Shown: one piece after another, positions 37,001 through 55,929 of the stretch
How the letters are laid out: each line of letters opens with the position of its first letter
Numbering within the stretch: position 1 is the stretch's first letter
Source: Tolypeutes matacus
Taxonomy: Eukaryota; Chordata; Mammalia; Cingulata; Chlamyphoridae
Direction of reading: 5' to 3'
Assembly: GCA_026826555.1 (NCBI GenBank)
Contig: JAKSZT010054566.1
Span: forward strand, 142,736-206,735
DNA length: 64,000 nt
Program-made: the position numbers and the translations under genes
The notes under the pieces: generated by a model
Told to the model about the DNA's origin: nothing
Database searches by the model: none
Seen by the model: the letters and a program-made list of their open reading frames with translations, nothing else

Positions 37001-39538
37001 CACTAGAGCTAATTACATTTTTAAAAGATCATCCTTTGGAGGAAAAATATTAAGTGAATAGTATGAGGAACGTTTGGAGAGGGCAAAAACCGTGCAGGTG
37101 GTACTTGATAGCATCAGGATGAGGAAACGTAGAGTGAGCTGTGCTGCTGCCCCAGCTCCCCCCCGCCCCAGATGGTGAGGAACTTTCCCTCATGGCTGCT
37201 ATGAATTATGGATTTTATGAAAGGCTCTCAGAGAGGTTTACTGGAATGAATGAATGAATGAATGAATGAATGAATGAATGAATGAATGTGAGGCCCTCCT
37301 ATACCACAGGAGGCTGCATGGAAGGTGGTGCAGCCGGATTGTCCTGCTTTTGTCTCCTGTGTTTCCATGCACCCTCTCTGCTCAAAAGTCATCAGGACCC
37401 ATGGGGTGAGCGCCTGTCCCAGAGTCCTCTTTGGTTCCTCCCTTGGTGCCCAGTGCTCCATGGAGAAGGTCCTCCTCTGGTTCCCAGTACCCCTTAGGTC
37501 CTTAGGATAAGGCTGGGCTAAGGGTGGGGCCAGGAGGCAGGAAAAGGAATGTGGACTACTTCTGGCCAGTTGCCAAGGAGACACTAGGAAGGAGGCGGTT
37601 GCTGTGGCAACTGCGGCATCTTGAGAGGTGAAGAGAGGTGAGGGGTCTGGGCACCCCAGGTTGCGGTAGGGTCTGTGTTAAGCTTGGGGGTTAGTTTCTG
37701 ACCCTGGGGCCAATCTTGCCCCCCTCTCCTCCCTCCACACCTCTTATCCTTGCCCCTGCAGGGCTGGCTTCTGGCCAGGTTGAGGGAACCTCTCAGTCAC
37801 AGGGACCCAGTCTCGGCGGTGCTCATGTATACCCCTTCTGCTCCCCACCTCTCCATGCCCCCACACCCCTAGTTCCTTTGCTCTCCAGCAGAGCCGAGAA
37901 GACTTTCACCTCCCTCTCTATCTCTCCCCAACAACTCATCATTAATTAGTTTCCTTGCAATGTACAGTGTGCTTTTCCTTCCCTGGGATTCCCCAAGACC
38001 TGTGGTTCACTCTCATGCTGTCACTGGGGGAAAGTGGAGGTGAGGGGGTTAGGGTGTCTGTCCTCCTGCCTCTGCCTGTCTGCTGCCATCGATCCTGCTA
38101 ACCACTACCTCTGCAAAAAGAAGTCCTGGGCTCCCGCCAGGCCTGCTGGCTCTGCCCTGCCCCCTCTCCCTAGGGTGGCTTCCAGCCTCTGCAGCCCCCA
38201 TCCCCCCGCTCTGCTTTGGATTCTGCAGATACGGCTCAGTGCAGCAGCCCCCGCCTGCCGGGAAAGGGGGCAGGGAGGGAGAGATGGGAGTGGAATTGGG
38301 GTTCCTTCCACAGCCAGGGGCTCCTTGCCAACCCTGGCCTGCTCCCTGGCTCTGCCCTCAATGCTGGAAACCTTCCCCCACCCAGCTCCCCCAATGAAAG
38401 CATCCTTTCCCTTGCTCCTCTGCAGAAGCAGCCTCCAGAAAGGGGGGGGGGTTAGGGGGCAACAGTGGGGGTGAGCGTTTTAGTAGGAGCAGAACTGGGT
38501 TAATGGGTGTGACACATAAATCGGTGCGTGGCAGGATGGGAGCCAGGAGGAGCATGTGTGTGCACACACCCGAGTGCCCCTCTGTGAGCTGGCACCACCC
38601 TGGATGCAGGGAAGGAGCTGGGCAGGAGGGTCCCCACCCCATTCCTGTCGACGGGGTCTCACTGCAGTGGCTCTGGCCCCACCCGCTGCTGCCCCTCCTT
38701 CTCTCCCTATGGGTCCATCTCTCCCTCTGTCTCTTTCTCCATGCCCCCCCACCTTAGTCTCTCTCTGTCTCTGATTCTCTCTCTCTCTATCTCTCCCCTT
38801 CACCATCTCTGAATTTCTCCAAATCTCACGTCTGCCTCTGACTCCCTGTGTCTCCTGTCATTCTTGGTCTTTTTTCTATCACCTTTAGGCCCTCTTAGTC
38901 TATTTCTGTCTATATTCCTTTCTGGTTTTCAGTCTCTCTGTCTTTCTGTCTCTCTCCATCTCTGTCCCCCCACCCCACCCCATCTCTCACTTCCTCTCTC
39001 CAGCCCTTCCTCTCTCTCTTCTTCCCTCTGAACCTGCCTGCCAAGGATGTCAGGAAACACCCACCAGAGGAGCCAGCGCTAGGAAGAAGGGGGGTACGGT
39101 CCCCTCCCCCTCCTCACCCAGAGACCCTCGAAATCTGTGACAACCCCTTCAGCCACAGGCTTCCGACCCCCACCCCCGGCCCTCTGAGCCCATCTCTTCC
39201 TTTGCTCCCGCCACTGTGCTGGACCAGCCACCCAGTTGTCATAGCGACCGATGTGAGCATCCTTTTTCCCGGGGCCGCTACACTTCCAACCGCGGGTCCC
39301 GCACACGAAAGCCACCGGCGGCGAAAGGGTGTCCAAAAGACCCGCAGTGGCGCCAAGGGGTGCGCTACTGGGGCCTCCGCCCCGGGGAGGAGCGGACATC
39401 CCCTCCTCTCTCCCCTCCCTTTCCAGGACTGGAATCTCCCCACACCTTCTCTCCCAAGCGCTCAGATCCCGGAGCCCCGCTGCGTTCCCTCCCCAGAAGA
39501 CGCTCACCCTCTGTGGGGACCTGGGTCGGGGTCGCCAT
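31077..39538 (-). CDS. FXYD7: FXYD7, complete CDS in 6 exons
   Basis: Brain-enriched FXYD protein that lowers K+ affinity of the Na,K-ATPase (family knowledge). Coding exons: 39538-39508, 35231-35202, 33495-33421, 33281-33239, 33071-33031, 31099-31077; total 243 nt, 80 aa, the human length. It has no cleavable signal peptide, as in the family: it opens MATPTQVPTE with Thr3, Thr5 and Thr9, which are O-glycosylation sites in other mammals. DPFYYD is split between exons 2 and 3. Exon 3 is the 75-nt membrane exon (MTLATIFFLLGIIIIIS). The cytosolic tail has SKKVKCRKAD, a CKSCK motif and ends GGGGV. The first intron is about 4.3 kb. The donor of exon 4 is a weak GTCTGG with a competing GTCTGA 7 nt earlier. 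Its start lies only about 320 bp below the FXYD1 poly(A) signal. Confidence 0.95.
31930..32440. repeat. CT-rich minisatellite in FXYD7 last intron
   Basis: Imperfect repeats of roughly 12-16 bp around CTACACCCCATCCC fill about 500 bp. The strand is almost purely C/T/A. Units vary in length and sequence, so the array is not recent in all parts. Confidence 0.8.
33955..34720. repeat. L2 fragments in FXYD7 intron 2
   Basis: TCAGGGCCTTTGTACTCACT, CAAAGGTCAGCGAAGACTTC and GAGGGCAGGGATGCTTGTCT are L2-like. 34555-34720 (GCAAAGGCCCTGGGGTGGGA) is a further L2 piece. Confidence 0.55.
35933..36054. repeat. Perfect 61-bp tandem duplication
   Basis: 35933-35993 and 35994-36054 are identical base for base as read. 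The unit starts TTCTTCCCATCTCCCACC and ends GAGAGCTAGGAGCC. It lies in FXYD7 intron 1. Confidence 0.9.
36200..36515 (+). mobile_element. MLT1-like LTR fragment in FXYD7 intron 1
   Basis: Contains GTGTGACTAATTCTGGCC, CCACTTCCTGGTTGGGGCA, GACCTGTGATGAACAGATAA and a 3' part with AATAAACC and TTGTTATTGTAGCATAGC, similar by eye to the 13.5-kb copy. Confidence 0.45.
37244..37288. repeat. (GAAT)n microsatellite
   Basis: About eleven uninterrupted GAAT units in FXYD7 intron 1. Confidence 0.9.
38690..39015. repeat. CT-rich simple-sequence tract
   Basis: Dense TCTCTC and CTCTGTCTC units for about 320 bp in FXYD7 intron 1, shortly before the CpG-rich FXYD7 first exon. Confidence 0.75.
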
Positions 39539-39840
39539 GCCGGGCCGGAGCAGGGGGCTGCTGGATGTCGAGGCGGCGAAGGCGCGGCTGCAGCAGCTGG
39601 AAGCGGGACGGACTGAGGTGGGGGGAGATGGACTGAGTGGGGGGGGCAATGGGGGGAGCACTGGTGCTGGGGGGGCCGCAGCCAATGGGGGCCTGGGGAG
39701 CCCGCCCCCGCCCGGGTCGCCCCCGCCCACTGCCAAAGTTCCCGCCCCTTCCCTGAGGGTGGGGGCGCCCCCTGCCGGGGCCAAAGAGACACCCAGGCTT
39801 GCTCGCAGAGGGACTGACCGACCAACACAGCGACGTCAGG
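39539..39840 (-). promoter_or_regulatory. FXYD7: FXYD7 CpG-rich promoter region squeezed below FXYD1
   Basis: GC- and CpG-rich DNA directly upstream of the FXYD7 ATG. It holds clustered GC boxes (CCCGCCC units at about 39,701-39,735) and a CCAAT box on the plus strand at 39682-39686, about 145 bp upstream of the start codon. There is no clear TATA box. The start site must lie here unless a further upstream exon exists, because the FXYD1 poly(A) signal is at 39855-39860. Confidence 0.5.
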
Positions 39841-39854
39841 AGAGAAAAGCACAT

Positions 39855-39860
39855 TTTATT
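39855..39860 (-). terminator. FXYD1: FXYD1 poly(A) signal AATAAA
   Basis: Canonical AATAAA on the minus strand about 280 bp below the FXYD1 stop, followed by ATGTGCTTTTCTCTCC. Transcripts ending here stop only about 300 bp before the FXYD7 start codon. Confidence 0.75.
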
Positions 39861-40140
39861 GGAAGCTTGGGAGGCCGTGGGGAGTTTATAGGGGGCAGGA
39901 CTGGGAAAGGGGACAGTCGAGGTGGCGGGGGAGGCGGGGTGGGCGCGTGGTGGGTGGGAGGCGTCAGGTACCAGGGGACTCCTGTGGGGTAAAAACGGTA
40001 AGAGGCAAGAAAAGACACCCCAGCACTCCTGCTCGCCGCCCCGCTCCGCCCTGCCGGTCGCCCCCTCCTCCTTCCCCCCTACCTCCCCCAGTCCAGTCCG
40101 AGCTGCAGGATCTGGCCGTGTTCCGTCGCGCCAGGTGTTT

Positions 40141-42668
40141 CTACCGCCTGCGGCTGGACAGACCTGAAGGCCGGCACAGAGAGTTCGGGTGTCAGGAGGG
40201 ACACCCCCAGCTCCCCGCCCTCCGGTGCCAGAGCACACCCTCCTTCCACGTGCCCAGAGGAGAGAAAGAAAGGGTGAACTCTCCCCAAACTCACGGCGGA
40301 TGGAGGTGCGGAAAGTTCCCTCCTCTTCATCAGGTTCCCCAGTCCTAAAGAGAGGGAGAGGGAATTCGGGATGGAAAAAGAGAGGCAGCAGGTTCCAAGG
40401 CCCTCGTTCCACAGACGGGTGTACTGAGGCTCAGAGATGGGCAAGGCTACAGGCTCAGGGTCTGCCGGAAAATCAGGGGGCCCCAGGAGCGGTTGAAGTG
40501 CGGCAACGCTTAGAACAAGGTCTGGCAGGAGGCGCTCCAAGCTGGGAGTGTCAGGGGGGCTTGAAGTTGGTGGGGGAGTGATGGTCAAAAGGGCTTGAGG
40601 GCCTTCCAGTTGCGTGATCTTGGGCAAGTGATTTGACTTCCTTGGGCCTCATCTGTAAAATGGGGGCAATAATAGCTCCTACTTCACAGGAATGGTGCGT
40701 GGGGTGGTGGGGTGGTGGTGGTAAATGAGATAATACACAACGAAACAGTTTCTGGCGCGTGGTACTCACCGGATAACTACTCGTTACTACTTAGAAGGCT
40801 ATCTGTAATTGTTTGAACATGGAGAAGGTATTCACTCATTGCCTGTGCTTTCCAACTTTAAAGATGAATCCGAGAGCCGGGAACAGGACTCTGAGCTAAA
40901 CTGGGACGCGCCGTGAGGTGATCTCATTTCACGGCGTCCCTTTCCTTCCCAGCACTGATCACGCTTTGTGATCTTATATTTGTGGGGCGGCTGGAACCCA
41001 CGGCCACCGCCCCCACTGGGCTGGGAATTGGGCCAGCCAAGGCAGGTGGTTTGTTCACAGCTGCTTCCCCCGGGCCTGGCTGGGGGCTTGGCCCGTAGCG
41101 GGCGCTAAATACCCACTTGCTGAAGGGCTCCTGGCTGCGGGGGCCGCACTTCCCGCCTCGCCTCCAGCGCCCCTCTACGGCTTGAATCGGCGGGTGAGGG
41201 CCCCTGAGAAGCTCTTACCTCTGCTGCTGGTTGAATTTGCACCGACATCTTCTGCCTGGGGGGCGGGAGGTGGAGGGAGGTGTGGACTGAGCGTTCCCTC
41301 CAGGTGGCCGCCGCGCAGCGCTGGGGCTCCAGCTTCCCCACGCGTCCGCCGGGCGGAGCAGCTGGGAACCAAGCCGGGGATAGGCACGGGGCGGGGCCGA
41401 GGGCGGGGCCGGGTAACGGGGTGGGGACGGGGACGGAGTTGGGGGCGGGGTCAGGAAACGAGGCGGGGCCGAGGGCAGAGCTGGGGGTACTCACTGAGGA
41501 TGATGAGGATGCCCAAGATGAAGAGGATGCCCGCGATGATGAGGCCTCCGATCCGCAGGGACTTGTAGTCTGCGGGTAGAGGAGAGGAGGGTGAGGCCAG
41601 GGAGGGGAGAAGCGCGGAGGTGTGGAATGGGGAGGAGGGGTGGGGAAGGGGGATCAGGGAGAAAGAGAGGAGAAAAGAGACCAGGGAGGGGAGGAGGGAG
41701 CAGAGAAGGGAGGAGAGAGGGGAAGAAGGAGAGCAGAGAGAGGAGAAGGGTGTAGAGGGTGGGGAAGGAGGGAGGGGGCAAGGGGAGGGAGGAGAGTGAT
41801 GGGGAGGGGAGAAAGCTGTCCGGTGAGGGAGGGAGAGGAGGGAAGAGTGAGTGGAGGGAAGAGGGGGGGGGAAGAGGGTGACAGGGGCGGGGGGCAGGGG
41901 GAAGAGCAGGTGGCAGCAGAGGAGGAGGGGCCACGAGACACAGAGAGACAGAGACAGAGAAAAAGAGACAGAAGCAAGTTGGGATTCAAGATGGGAGCAA
42001 AAGAATCAGAGTGAGAGAAAAAAGAGAAGCAGATGACAGAGATGTAAATGTAAAAAAACAGAGACAGAGAGAGGTGAGGACAGGGGAGGAGTGAGGGATG
42101 GGATGGGCCTCCAAGTAGACCTCCCCTCACCATAGGTGAACGGATCGTGCTCCTGAGGCGCTTCTGGCAAGAGAGAGAGAAATCAGGGGTTGGATGCTTC
42201 CTGGGACCCTTTTGGGGCCCCACCCTCCTGGGCTGGGAGTTCAGGGGCTGGTGGACCTTGGGCAGGCAGACCCCTCTCTGGGCTCTGGCTGCTCCCTCTG
42301 CACTGTCCTGGGTAGGGCGGGTCACCTCTCTGCCCCTGCTCTCTGTCTCCGGTCAGGCTGTCTGTGATTCCATCACTGGACCAGGAAGCCAGCCTCCACC
42401 CTGCCCCCTTTGCCTGACCTGGACACCTGCTCCCCTCCCCCAGATGCCAGCCTGTGGCTGGACGCCATGTGGACATATCCAACTTATCAGTGCCCGACCG
42501 ACTCAGTTTAGGTTGGGGTCTCGCAACTTGGTTCTCTTTTGGGGTGTCCTCCACCCCTGCCACCCTTGGGCCTGAGGTGTGTAGTGAGGTGTCTCCCCTA
42601 GACTCACCTGCACTGGCCATGGTGAGGAGCCCCACACAGAGAACCAAGATATGGCTGAGAGACGCCAT
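40141..42668 (-). CDS. FXYD1: FXYD1 (phospholemman), complete CDS in 6 exons
   Basis: Heart and skeletal-muscle regulator of the Na,K-ATPase and Na/Ca exchanger; phosphorylation of its tail relieves pump inhibition. Coding exons: 42668-42608, 42163-42131, 41569-41495, 41255-41219, 40344-40295, 40163-40141; total 279 nt, 92 aa, exactly the human precursor length. Signal peptide MASLSHILVLCVGLLTMASA is followed by a 72-aa mature chain. DPFTYD straddles exons 2/3. Exon 3 (75 nt) is the membrane span LIIAGILFILGILIILS. RRCRCKF carries the Cys40/Cys42 pair. The C-terminus FRTSIRRLSSRRR keeps Ser63 (PKC) and Ser68 (PKA/PKC), with Ser at position 69 where human has Thr, and Thr at 62 where human has Ser. 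Noncoding sequence in the first coding exon starts at 42672, four bases upstream of the ATG. Confidence 0.96.
40600..40790. repeat. MIR in FXYD1 intron
   Basis: GATCTTGGGCAAGTGATTTG, TCATCTGTAAAATGGGGGCA and TAATAGCTCCTACTTCACAG are MIR core sequence, between FXYD1 exons 4 and 5. Confidence 0.7.
41585..41970. repeat. Purine-rich GA tract in FXYD1 intron 2
   Basis: Almost pure G/A on the plus strand (GGAGGAGAGAGGGGAAGAAG type) for nearly 400 bp, starting about 15 bp beyond the FXYD1 membrane exon. Confidence 0.8.
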
Positions 42669-42959
42669 TGTCCTGGGGGGATGACAAGGGTCAGCCAATG
42701 GGTACCCTCAAGCTCTCCCCACCCACCATTGGGGGCTGAACCCAAAGGGTTAAGTCAGAGTCAGACTGGGGACTTAATCTCACAAGCGTCACCAAGTTTA
42801 GTTGCCAGAGAAACAGAGGCACCCCCTGCTTCACGGGGACACGGTGTCACCAAAACAACCCGCGCACGACAACATAACACAGCAAAGGCAGGGGTGAGAC
42901 CCAGGCAGGTCAAAGAGTCTCCCACAGGCCTCCGCCTCCCACAGCAGGCCCCAGAATCC

Positions 42960-43155
42960 TCAGGCCTACCCGAGCAGGGGAGAGCAGGATGCCTTGCCCC
43001 ACACAAGGGGACAGACAGGCTCTGTGTGAGCGCCGGGACACGCCGAAGCCAACCTGCCTGCACACCGCGGCCTGTTGTGCTCCGTGAAATCCCAGACTTC
43101 TTTGCCCTCGGCCGCCCAGCAGCTCTCTGCCTGACCCCGGGTATAAATATCTCCC
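42960..43155 (-). promoter_or_regulatory. FXYD1: Candidate FXYD1 promoter and noncoding exon
   Basis: FXYD1 needs a 5' noncoding exon, because an acceptor AG lies just above its ATG. On the minus strand, ATATTTATACCC at about 43141-43150 resembles both a TATA box and the MEF2 core TAWWWWTA, fitting a muscle gene. A possible donor (CTCGG|GTAGGC) follows at about 42969. The start site and the exon are inferred, not shown. Confidence 0.3.
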
Positions 43156-44099
43156 ACTTCACCCTGGAGGAATTCGCCTTGCACAGGCCACCATGGCAAC
43201 TGCCTCCTTCCCCCACCCAGGGGTCACGCACAAGCCTGTTGGGGTGAGGCCGGGCTGTCACACTGCCACAGGCTGCCCCCACGGGAAAGGCCGCCCCTTC
43301 TGCTCTCCTGACAGGACCAAGGAAAGAGGAAAACAGCCCTTCTGCCTGCCTCTGCGTGACAGCTTTCACAACCAGACAATGCCGAGCGGGTGACAAGAGG
43401 CCCAGGCCAGTGGGCAGGAACACACACACACATACACACACAGCCGGACTCGGACGGAGACAGCGCCCTCTCCCAAAACTGACTGGAGCAGTACATGGGG
43501 TGTAGACACAGCCAGGCATGGGTTCCTCCTCATCCGGACCCCCAAACAGTGGCGCAGCTGGAGCTGGACATGTGTGTTTAAACCCCACGCCCGGCCAGGG
43601 TGTCCACGCAGCAGTAGGAGAGGGAGGACTTGTGCCCACCCTCCCTTCCCTGTGGGAACCCCAACGTGTCCACCACACTCTCCCTCCCTCCTGGGTCTGG
43701 CCTGCCTGAGAAGCCGAGGCTGGCCACTCCTGCTCCCAAAATAGGCAGTCTGGCCAGGGGAGGGGTGAGGCCCGGAGGGGAGGGGCGGGGGCAGCTCACC
43801 CCAGTCAGGCTGTCCCCCGCTGAAGGAAGGCCCCCAAACGTCCGCCTGTGCCTGGGGGCTGAGCGCTCTAGACCCCCTGGTCCAGAGCTGGACTGTGCCG
43901 CCCCCAACGGTCTCCCCTCCCAGCCCCACCCCGCCCTGACCCTCCCCAACCAGCCGCTGTAACTGGAGCCGGGGCTGGAGGGGGGCCAGGGGGCGGCCCC
44001 CAGCCCAGCCCGCCCCAGCATGCTAGGTTAACTCTCTCTGCTCAGAGGGAGGAAGAGCAGGCAGCGTGCTGGAAAGCTGGGAGAGGAGGGTGCCGGCCG

Positions 44100-45020
44100 G
44101 GGGCAGTGCAGGGACAAGCACTACATACGTGCACGTGCACACACACACACACACACAGAGGCCTCGGGTCCACCTCGGCTGCTGAGCTGGGGCAGGAGGA
44201 CGGGTGTCCATGAACTTGCACTGTGCTTCCTGGGAACTGGACCGGCGGAGGCCTAAGGTCGCCCAGCCTGAGCACTTAGGAGCCTGCCGATCCCTGACCC
44301 CAGGGTTCTGTGGAGCCCTTGACCCTGCCACAGGGCTGTCGTGTGCTGTGGCAGTAGGGACCCTTCCAGGGTCACACACAGAAATCCAAGCATCCAGACA
44401 CATAGGCACGAGAACAGGCACATACATGGACGTGAATCTATAGTAACGCAGAGGCAGGCACACACGGCGTCACACAGAGAAATCCAAAGACGCAGACTCA
44501 CAGCCTGCACCTCTGACGCCAGTCACAAGACACCAAGACAAACACGTCTGGGGCCCCCCAGCCCTGCATATTCCTTCTGATGGCTGCCCACACAGACACA
44601 CAGCCAAGAGAGGGACACACGACCGTCCACTCTTACCAACGGTCACCAAGACATGCGCCTTGGTGACCATGCACTCACGACTGGCTGTACAGCCACCACC
44701 GATACGCACACCCACACACAAATACACTCGAAGACACACACCCAGCCCGCAGTCTCAAACGATCTCAAAGCCGTGAAGACACACGCGCCCCATTTACATG
44801 GGCTCACACAGAAGGAGAGGCACACACAGCCACAGGACCGGCCACCTGTACACATGACCACAGAGACAGAGACACACGCCCTTGTGTTCACACAACATGC
44901 AGAGACCCAATGGCTGGCCACAAAACCACACAGACACACAGGCCTCCACGCTTGTGTTCACACGCTCAGGCTCCAGCACACAGATCACCAGCACCAGCGT
45001 TAAGCGTGCTGAATCCCGAA
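44100..45020. repeat. CA/CACAGA-rich simple-sequence region
   Basis: (CA)n at 44137-44157 is followed by hundreds of bases rich in CACACA, GACACAC and CACAGAGA. Any reading frames here are low complexity. It is part of the FXYD1-LGI4 spacer. Confidence 0.75.
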
Positions 45021-45724
45021 CCTTCCCTCCCCTGAGCTCAAGTGACATCTAGGCCCACCTGGAGGACAACACACATGGCATCCACCTGGGAAGGCCATAG
45101 TCACAGGTACTGGTGATGCAAACCTGGGAGCAGGTCCCGACTCTGGCACACATCCAGATGGTGTGACCTGGGCAGCCCGTGTGACTGCTTTGTGCCTCAG
45201 TTTCCCTCTTATATACGGATGGAATCGCTAAGGCCCCATGTGTAACCCTGGGTAAGGTTCAGAGGGCACTGACCCTTTCCTGCTTATGAGCTGCAAGAAA
45301 GCCACAGTTCAGCAAAGCCTAGCTCAGTCCCCCAAGGGCCCCCTGGTGGTCGAGGGCAGAAAAAGAGTCAGACACCACACCCCCCAGGACACACAGACAG
45401 GGACAGGTGGACGTGCCCACACTCAGGCACAGGGATGGCCCTGAGGCACACATACATGTGTGCACATGACTTCAGAGCACCCAGGGGGCTCCAAAGGGCT
45501 CCCTTGTCCCTACCTGAGCCCTCTCACCCTCTGCCCTAGGCGGCCCAGCACCCTAGGGTCACCGGCAGTCCCTGGTTAATGATAACCCTGATGTTTATGC
45601 TGCACTGGGGAGGGGCGATGGGGCGTGGGGGCGGGGGAACAGGGGTGAAGCGGGCCGTGCCTGCACAGCTCTGAGTCCATCCTCAGCTTCCTTCCCTCAA
45701 AGCGTCAACTCTGAAGCACTAACT

Positions 45725-46950
45725 GCCAGGGTTTGAATCCTGCCTCGGCCACTTTCTAGACGTGTGATGTTGGGCAAATAACTTAACCTCTCTGAGGCTC
45801 AGTTTCTCCTTCTGCAAAATGGAGATCATAGTACTTGCCTTCCTTGGAGAGAAGTTGGTATGGTTATCCAAGCAAAACATTTAGAAAGAAGGCTGGTACA
45901 CAGTAGGTGATTTTTTAAAAAGTTAGCTATCGTCATCATTCATCTTCACTGTCATCCTCATCCTAAACTGAAGTGATGACACTGCTGGGTGGGGCACCTT
46001 GGGAGTGGAATGTCTTTATCCCTCTGTGCCCCTGGCTCTAAACTCTTTATCTGCCCTTTCAAAGATCCCATAAAGAAGTTGATCATCCCACATCACGCAT
46101 GAGGAAACCGAGAGTTCAAATCATAGAGCCGCTGGGGAGCAGAGACCACCTCCAAGCCTTCGGAGCCTTTTTGAGCCCTGTGGGGTGCCCACCCTGCACT
46201 GGATCCCAAGCATCTCAGCACGACTGCCCCCATTTAACAGATAGGAAAACTGAGAGAGGTTAAGTGACTTGCCGAGGCCTCACAGAATGGGGCCTGGAAC
46301 CCAGGTCTATGGGCCCCCTGAGCTGGCGCCACCAAGCCCCTGCCCTCTAAAGGAGTCTTCTGGGTATGTGCACCAGCCAGGAGAGAGGCTGGGCTGGCCC
46401 CTCATTGGTAGTGGGTCCCTGATCCCAGGGAGCGAGGAGGTACAGCCTAGTGGTTAGGTTTAATCATTTAACCTCCTGTGCCTCCGTTTCCTCATCGGTA
46501 AAGTGTGGGAAATACTACTGCCCACGACATGGGGTGGATGTGAACACTGAGAAGGTAAATTCACATAAAGCTCAGCAGTGCTCTTTGTACTCAATGAATG
46601 CTCTCATTCTTACTGTTTCAGGTCGGGTGTCATTTATTTGTTTTTCTTACTTAATGTACAGATGCTATCCAGCTTACTAAAGGCTTAGTCCAAAGGAAAA
46701 TATCCAATTATACATATAGCCGCGAATTCTGCTCTCCAAAGAAAAGAAAGATGCAGAGTCACTTGACAAGGGCCTGGGGCCAGCTGCCTGAGTTTGGATC
46801 CTGGCTCTCCCCACAAGCTGGGGAACCGTGACCCCTCTGGTCCTCAGTGGTGACAGCAGTACCCACCTCAGAGGGCTTGGTGAGGAAGCACTGCATTAAT
46901 AGATGTGGGATTTTTAGGACAGGGTCTGTGCAAATGCTGAAGAGGAGGCG
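45725..46950. repeat. MIR cluster in the FXYD1-LGI4 spacer
   Basis: Separate MIRs at about 45725-45960, 46170-46310, 46440-46620 and 46760-46945. Each has a TTTCCTCATCGGTAAAGTG or ATAGGAAAACTGAGAG-like core. No gene is seen among them. Confidence 0.65.
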
Positions 46951-47028
46951 GCATCGTCATCACATCCTTGGAATTGTTCCCTACTCCTGGTGGACGTTGG
47001 GCACTCAAGGGGTTAATTTCAGGGCAGC

Positions 47029-47050
47029 GGGGGGGGGGGGGGGGGGGGGG
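47029..47050. repeat. G22 homopolymer
   Basis: A run of 22 consecutive G about 0.9 kb upstream of the LGI4 start codon. The length is likely variable. Confidence 0.85.
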
Positions 47051-47469
47051 AAGGGTGGGTCCTGGGTTTGGGGCAGGGCAGCCGACCTGCCTAGTGTGGC
47101 CGCCAGAGGGAGCAGCTGGACCTGAGCTCTGATGACGATGCTTTGTGGAATCTGGGGAAGGGGCTGGCTGGGAGTGCCCAGGGCGGCCCCAGCTCACAAT
47201 GGCCTGTCCTCCTACCCGCCCCTCCCGCCTGCAGAGCCATCTGGTCCCCACCCTGGTGACAATCCTCCTCAACTCTCCCAACGGGCTGGAGTGGGGGAAT
47301 CTGGGCAGGGGGCTGGCTAGGAGTGGCCAGGGGGTGGCCCCAGCCCTTGGTGGCCCCTCCCATTCCCCAGGGCAGCTCTTCCTTTGGCCTCTGACCCTTT
47401 CCTCTTTTCTGCACTCCTCTGCCAGTCCCTTTTCCAAACCTCCAAGGAGAAGAGGCGTGGGATGGGAGG

Positions 47470-47850
47470 CCACTAAGACATTACAGGGAGCTGAAAGGAG
47501 GCGTGGGGGTGGGGTTCAGGAAGGAAAGGGAGGCAGGGGGATGAGAAAAGAGACACCAGACAGAGGGACACACACCCCCACACGGAAAGAGAGAGGCAGA
47601 CACTTAGAAGAGACCTAAAGAGAGAGAAAGACAGACAGAGACACAGAGAAAGAGAACCCAAGAGAGAGACATGGAGACCAATGGAATTAGGGACCAAGAG
47701 AGAGAAAGGGAGGCAGACTAAGGCCCAGAGTCAGAAAAACAAAGAGAAAGACAGAGAGCTAGGAGGGGAAAGAGAAATAAAGGGGAAATCAGACATCAGA
47801 GAGAGGGTGAGAGAAAGACGGACAGAGAGGGAGCAGACAGAAGCCAGGGC
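47470..47850. repeat. GA/CAGA-rich tract upstream of LGI4
   Basis: Purine-rich GAGAGACAGAGAC-type repeats end about 100 bp before the LGI4 ATG. They may lie in the promoter or 5'UTR. No TATA box is seen between the tract and the ATG. Confidence 0.65.
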
Positions 47851-47951
47851 AGACAGAGCCCGGGTGGGATGGAAACGTAGTGGCAGCAGCCTGGGCCAAG
47901 CTGGTGAGCAGAGAGGAGCCAGGGCTTCAGCCTGGGCGGGGGTGAGTGGGC

Positions 47952-55302
<7,351 letters not shown>

Positions 55303-55929
55303 GACAGATGGGACCTTGGCCCTGGCTGGGGGGCTGGGCCTCTGGACTGGCCTCCTGGCCCCACTTGAGGTGATGGCTGCCTGTGAAGACAGGTCCCGGT
55401 CTTAGCCCAGTTTTTGGAGAATCTGGGCCCAACCTCCTGGATCTTCAGAGTTGTCCCAGTCTGAAGCAACATCTGTGCTGGGGGGTCGCTGCCCTCACCA
55501 AGGGCAACTTGGGGGCACTGCCTGGAGCAGGAGGCAGAAGTCATGGCTGGGGAATATGCAGAGCTCCACGAGGACTGGAAGCTCCCCGAGTCCCCTGCCA
55601 CCACCATTCCCCCACGCCCCGTCCCCCGCGCTCCCCGAGAAAGGACTGAAGAGTAGATAACGTTCCCTTGGCCTCTAAAGTCAATCCGGCCAATCGCTTT
55701 TAGCGCCTGCCTCCACGACGTCATTAGTCGCTGGGCGGTTTTCCCTGGCGGGCATGCTAACTCCCTCTGCTGCTTGTGCGCATGCTTGCTGCAGGAGGCG
55801 GGTGCAGGCCGCACCGTCCCTCTTGCGCTTGCGCTGGGAAAAGGTGGGAAAGCGCGAGGTGCTGCGGGGGGGCCCAGGGAACCTCTCCCCGACCGGGGAC
55901 AAGAGGGAGGACGGAAAGTGTTTGAGCTC

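Noticed and set aside
39216..39992. 258-aa plus-strand frame over the FXYD7 first exon.
   Set aside because: Antisense shadow of a CpG-rich region with Gly/Pro/Arg-rich product.
42761..43678. 305-aa minus-strand frame upstream of FXYD1.
   Set aside because: No recognisable domain, compositionally biased, overlaps the presumed FXYD1 promoter and 5' noncoding exon.
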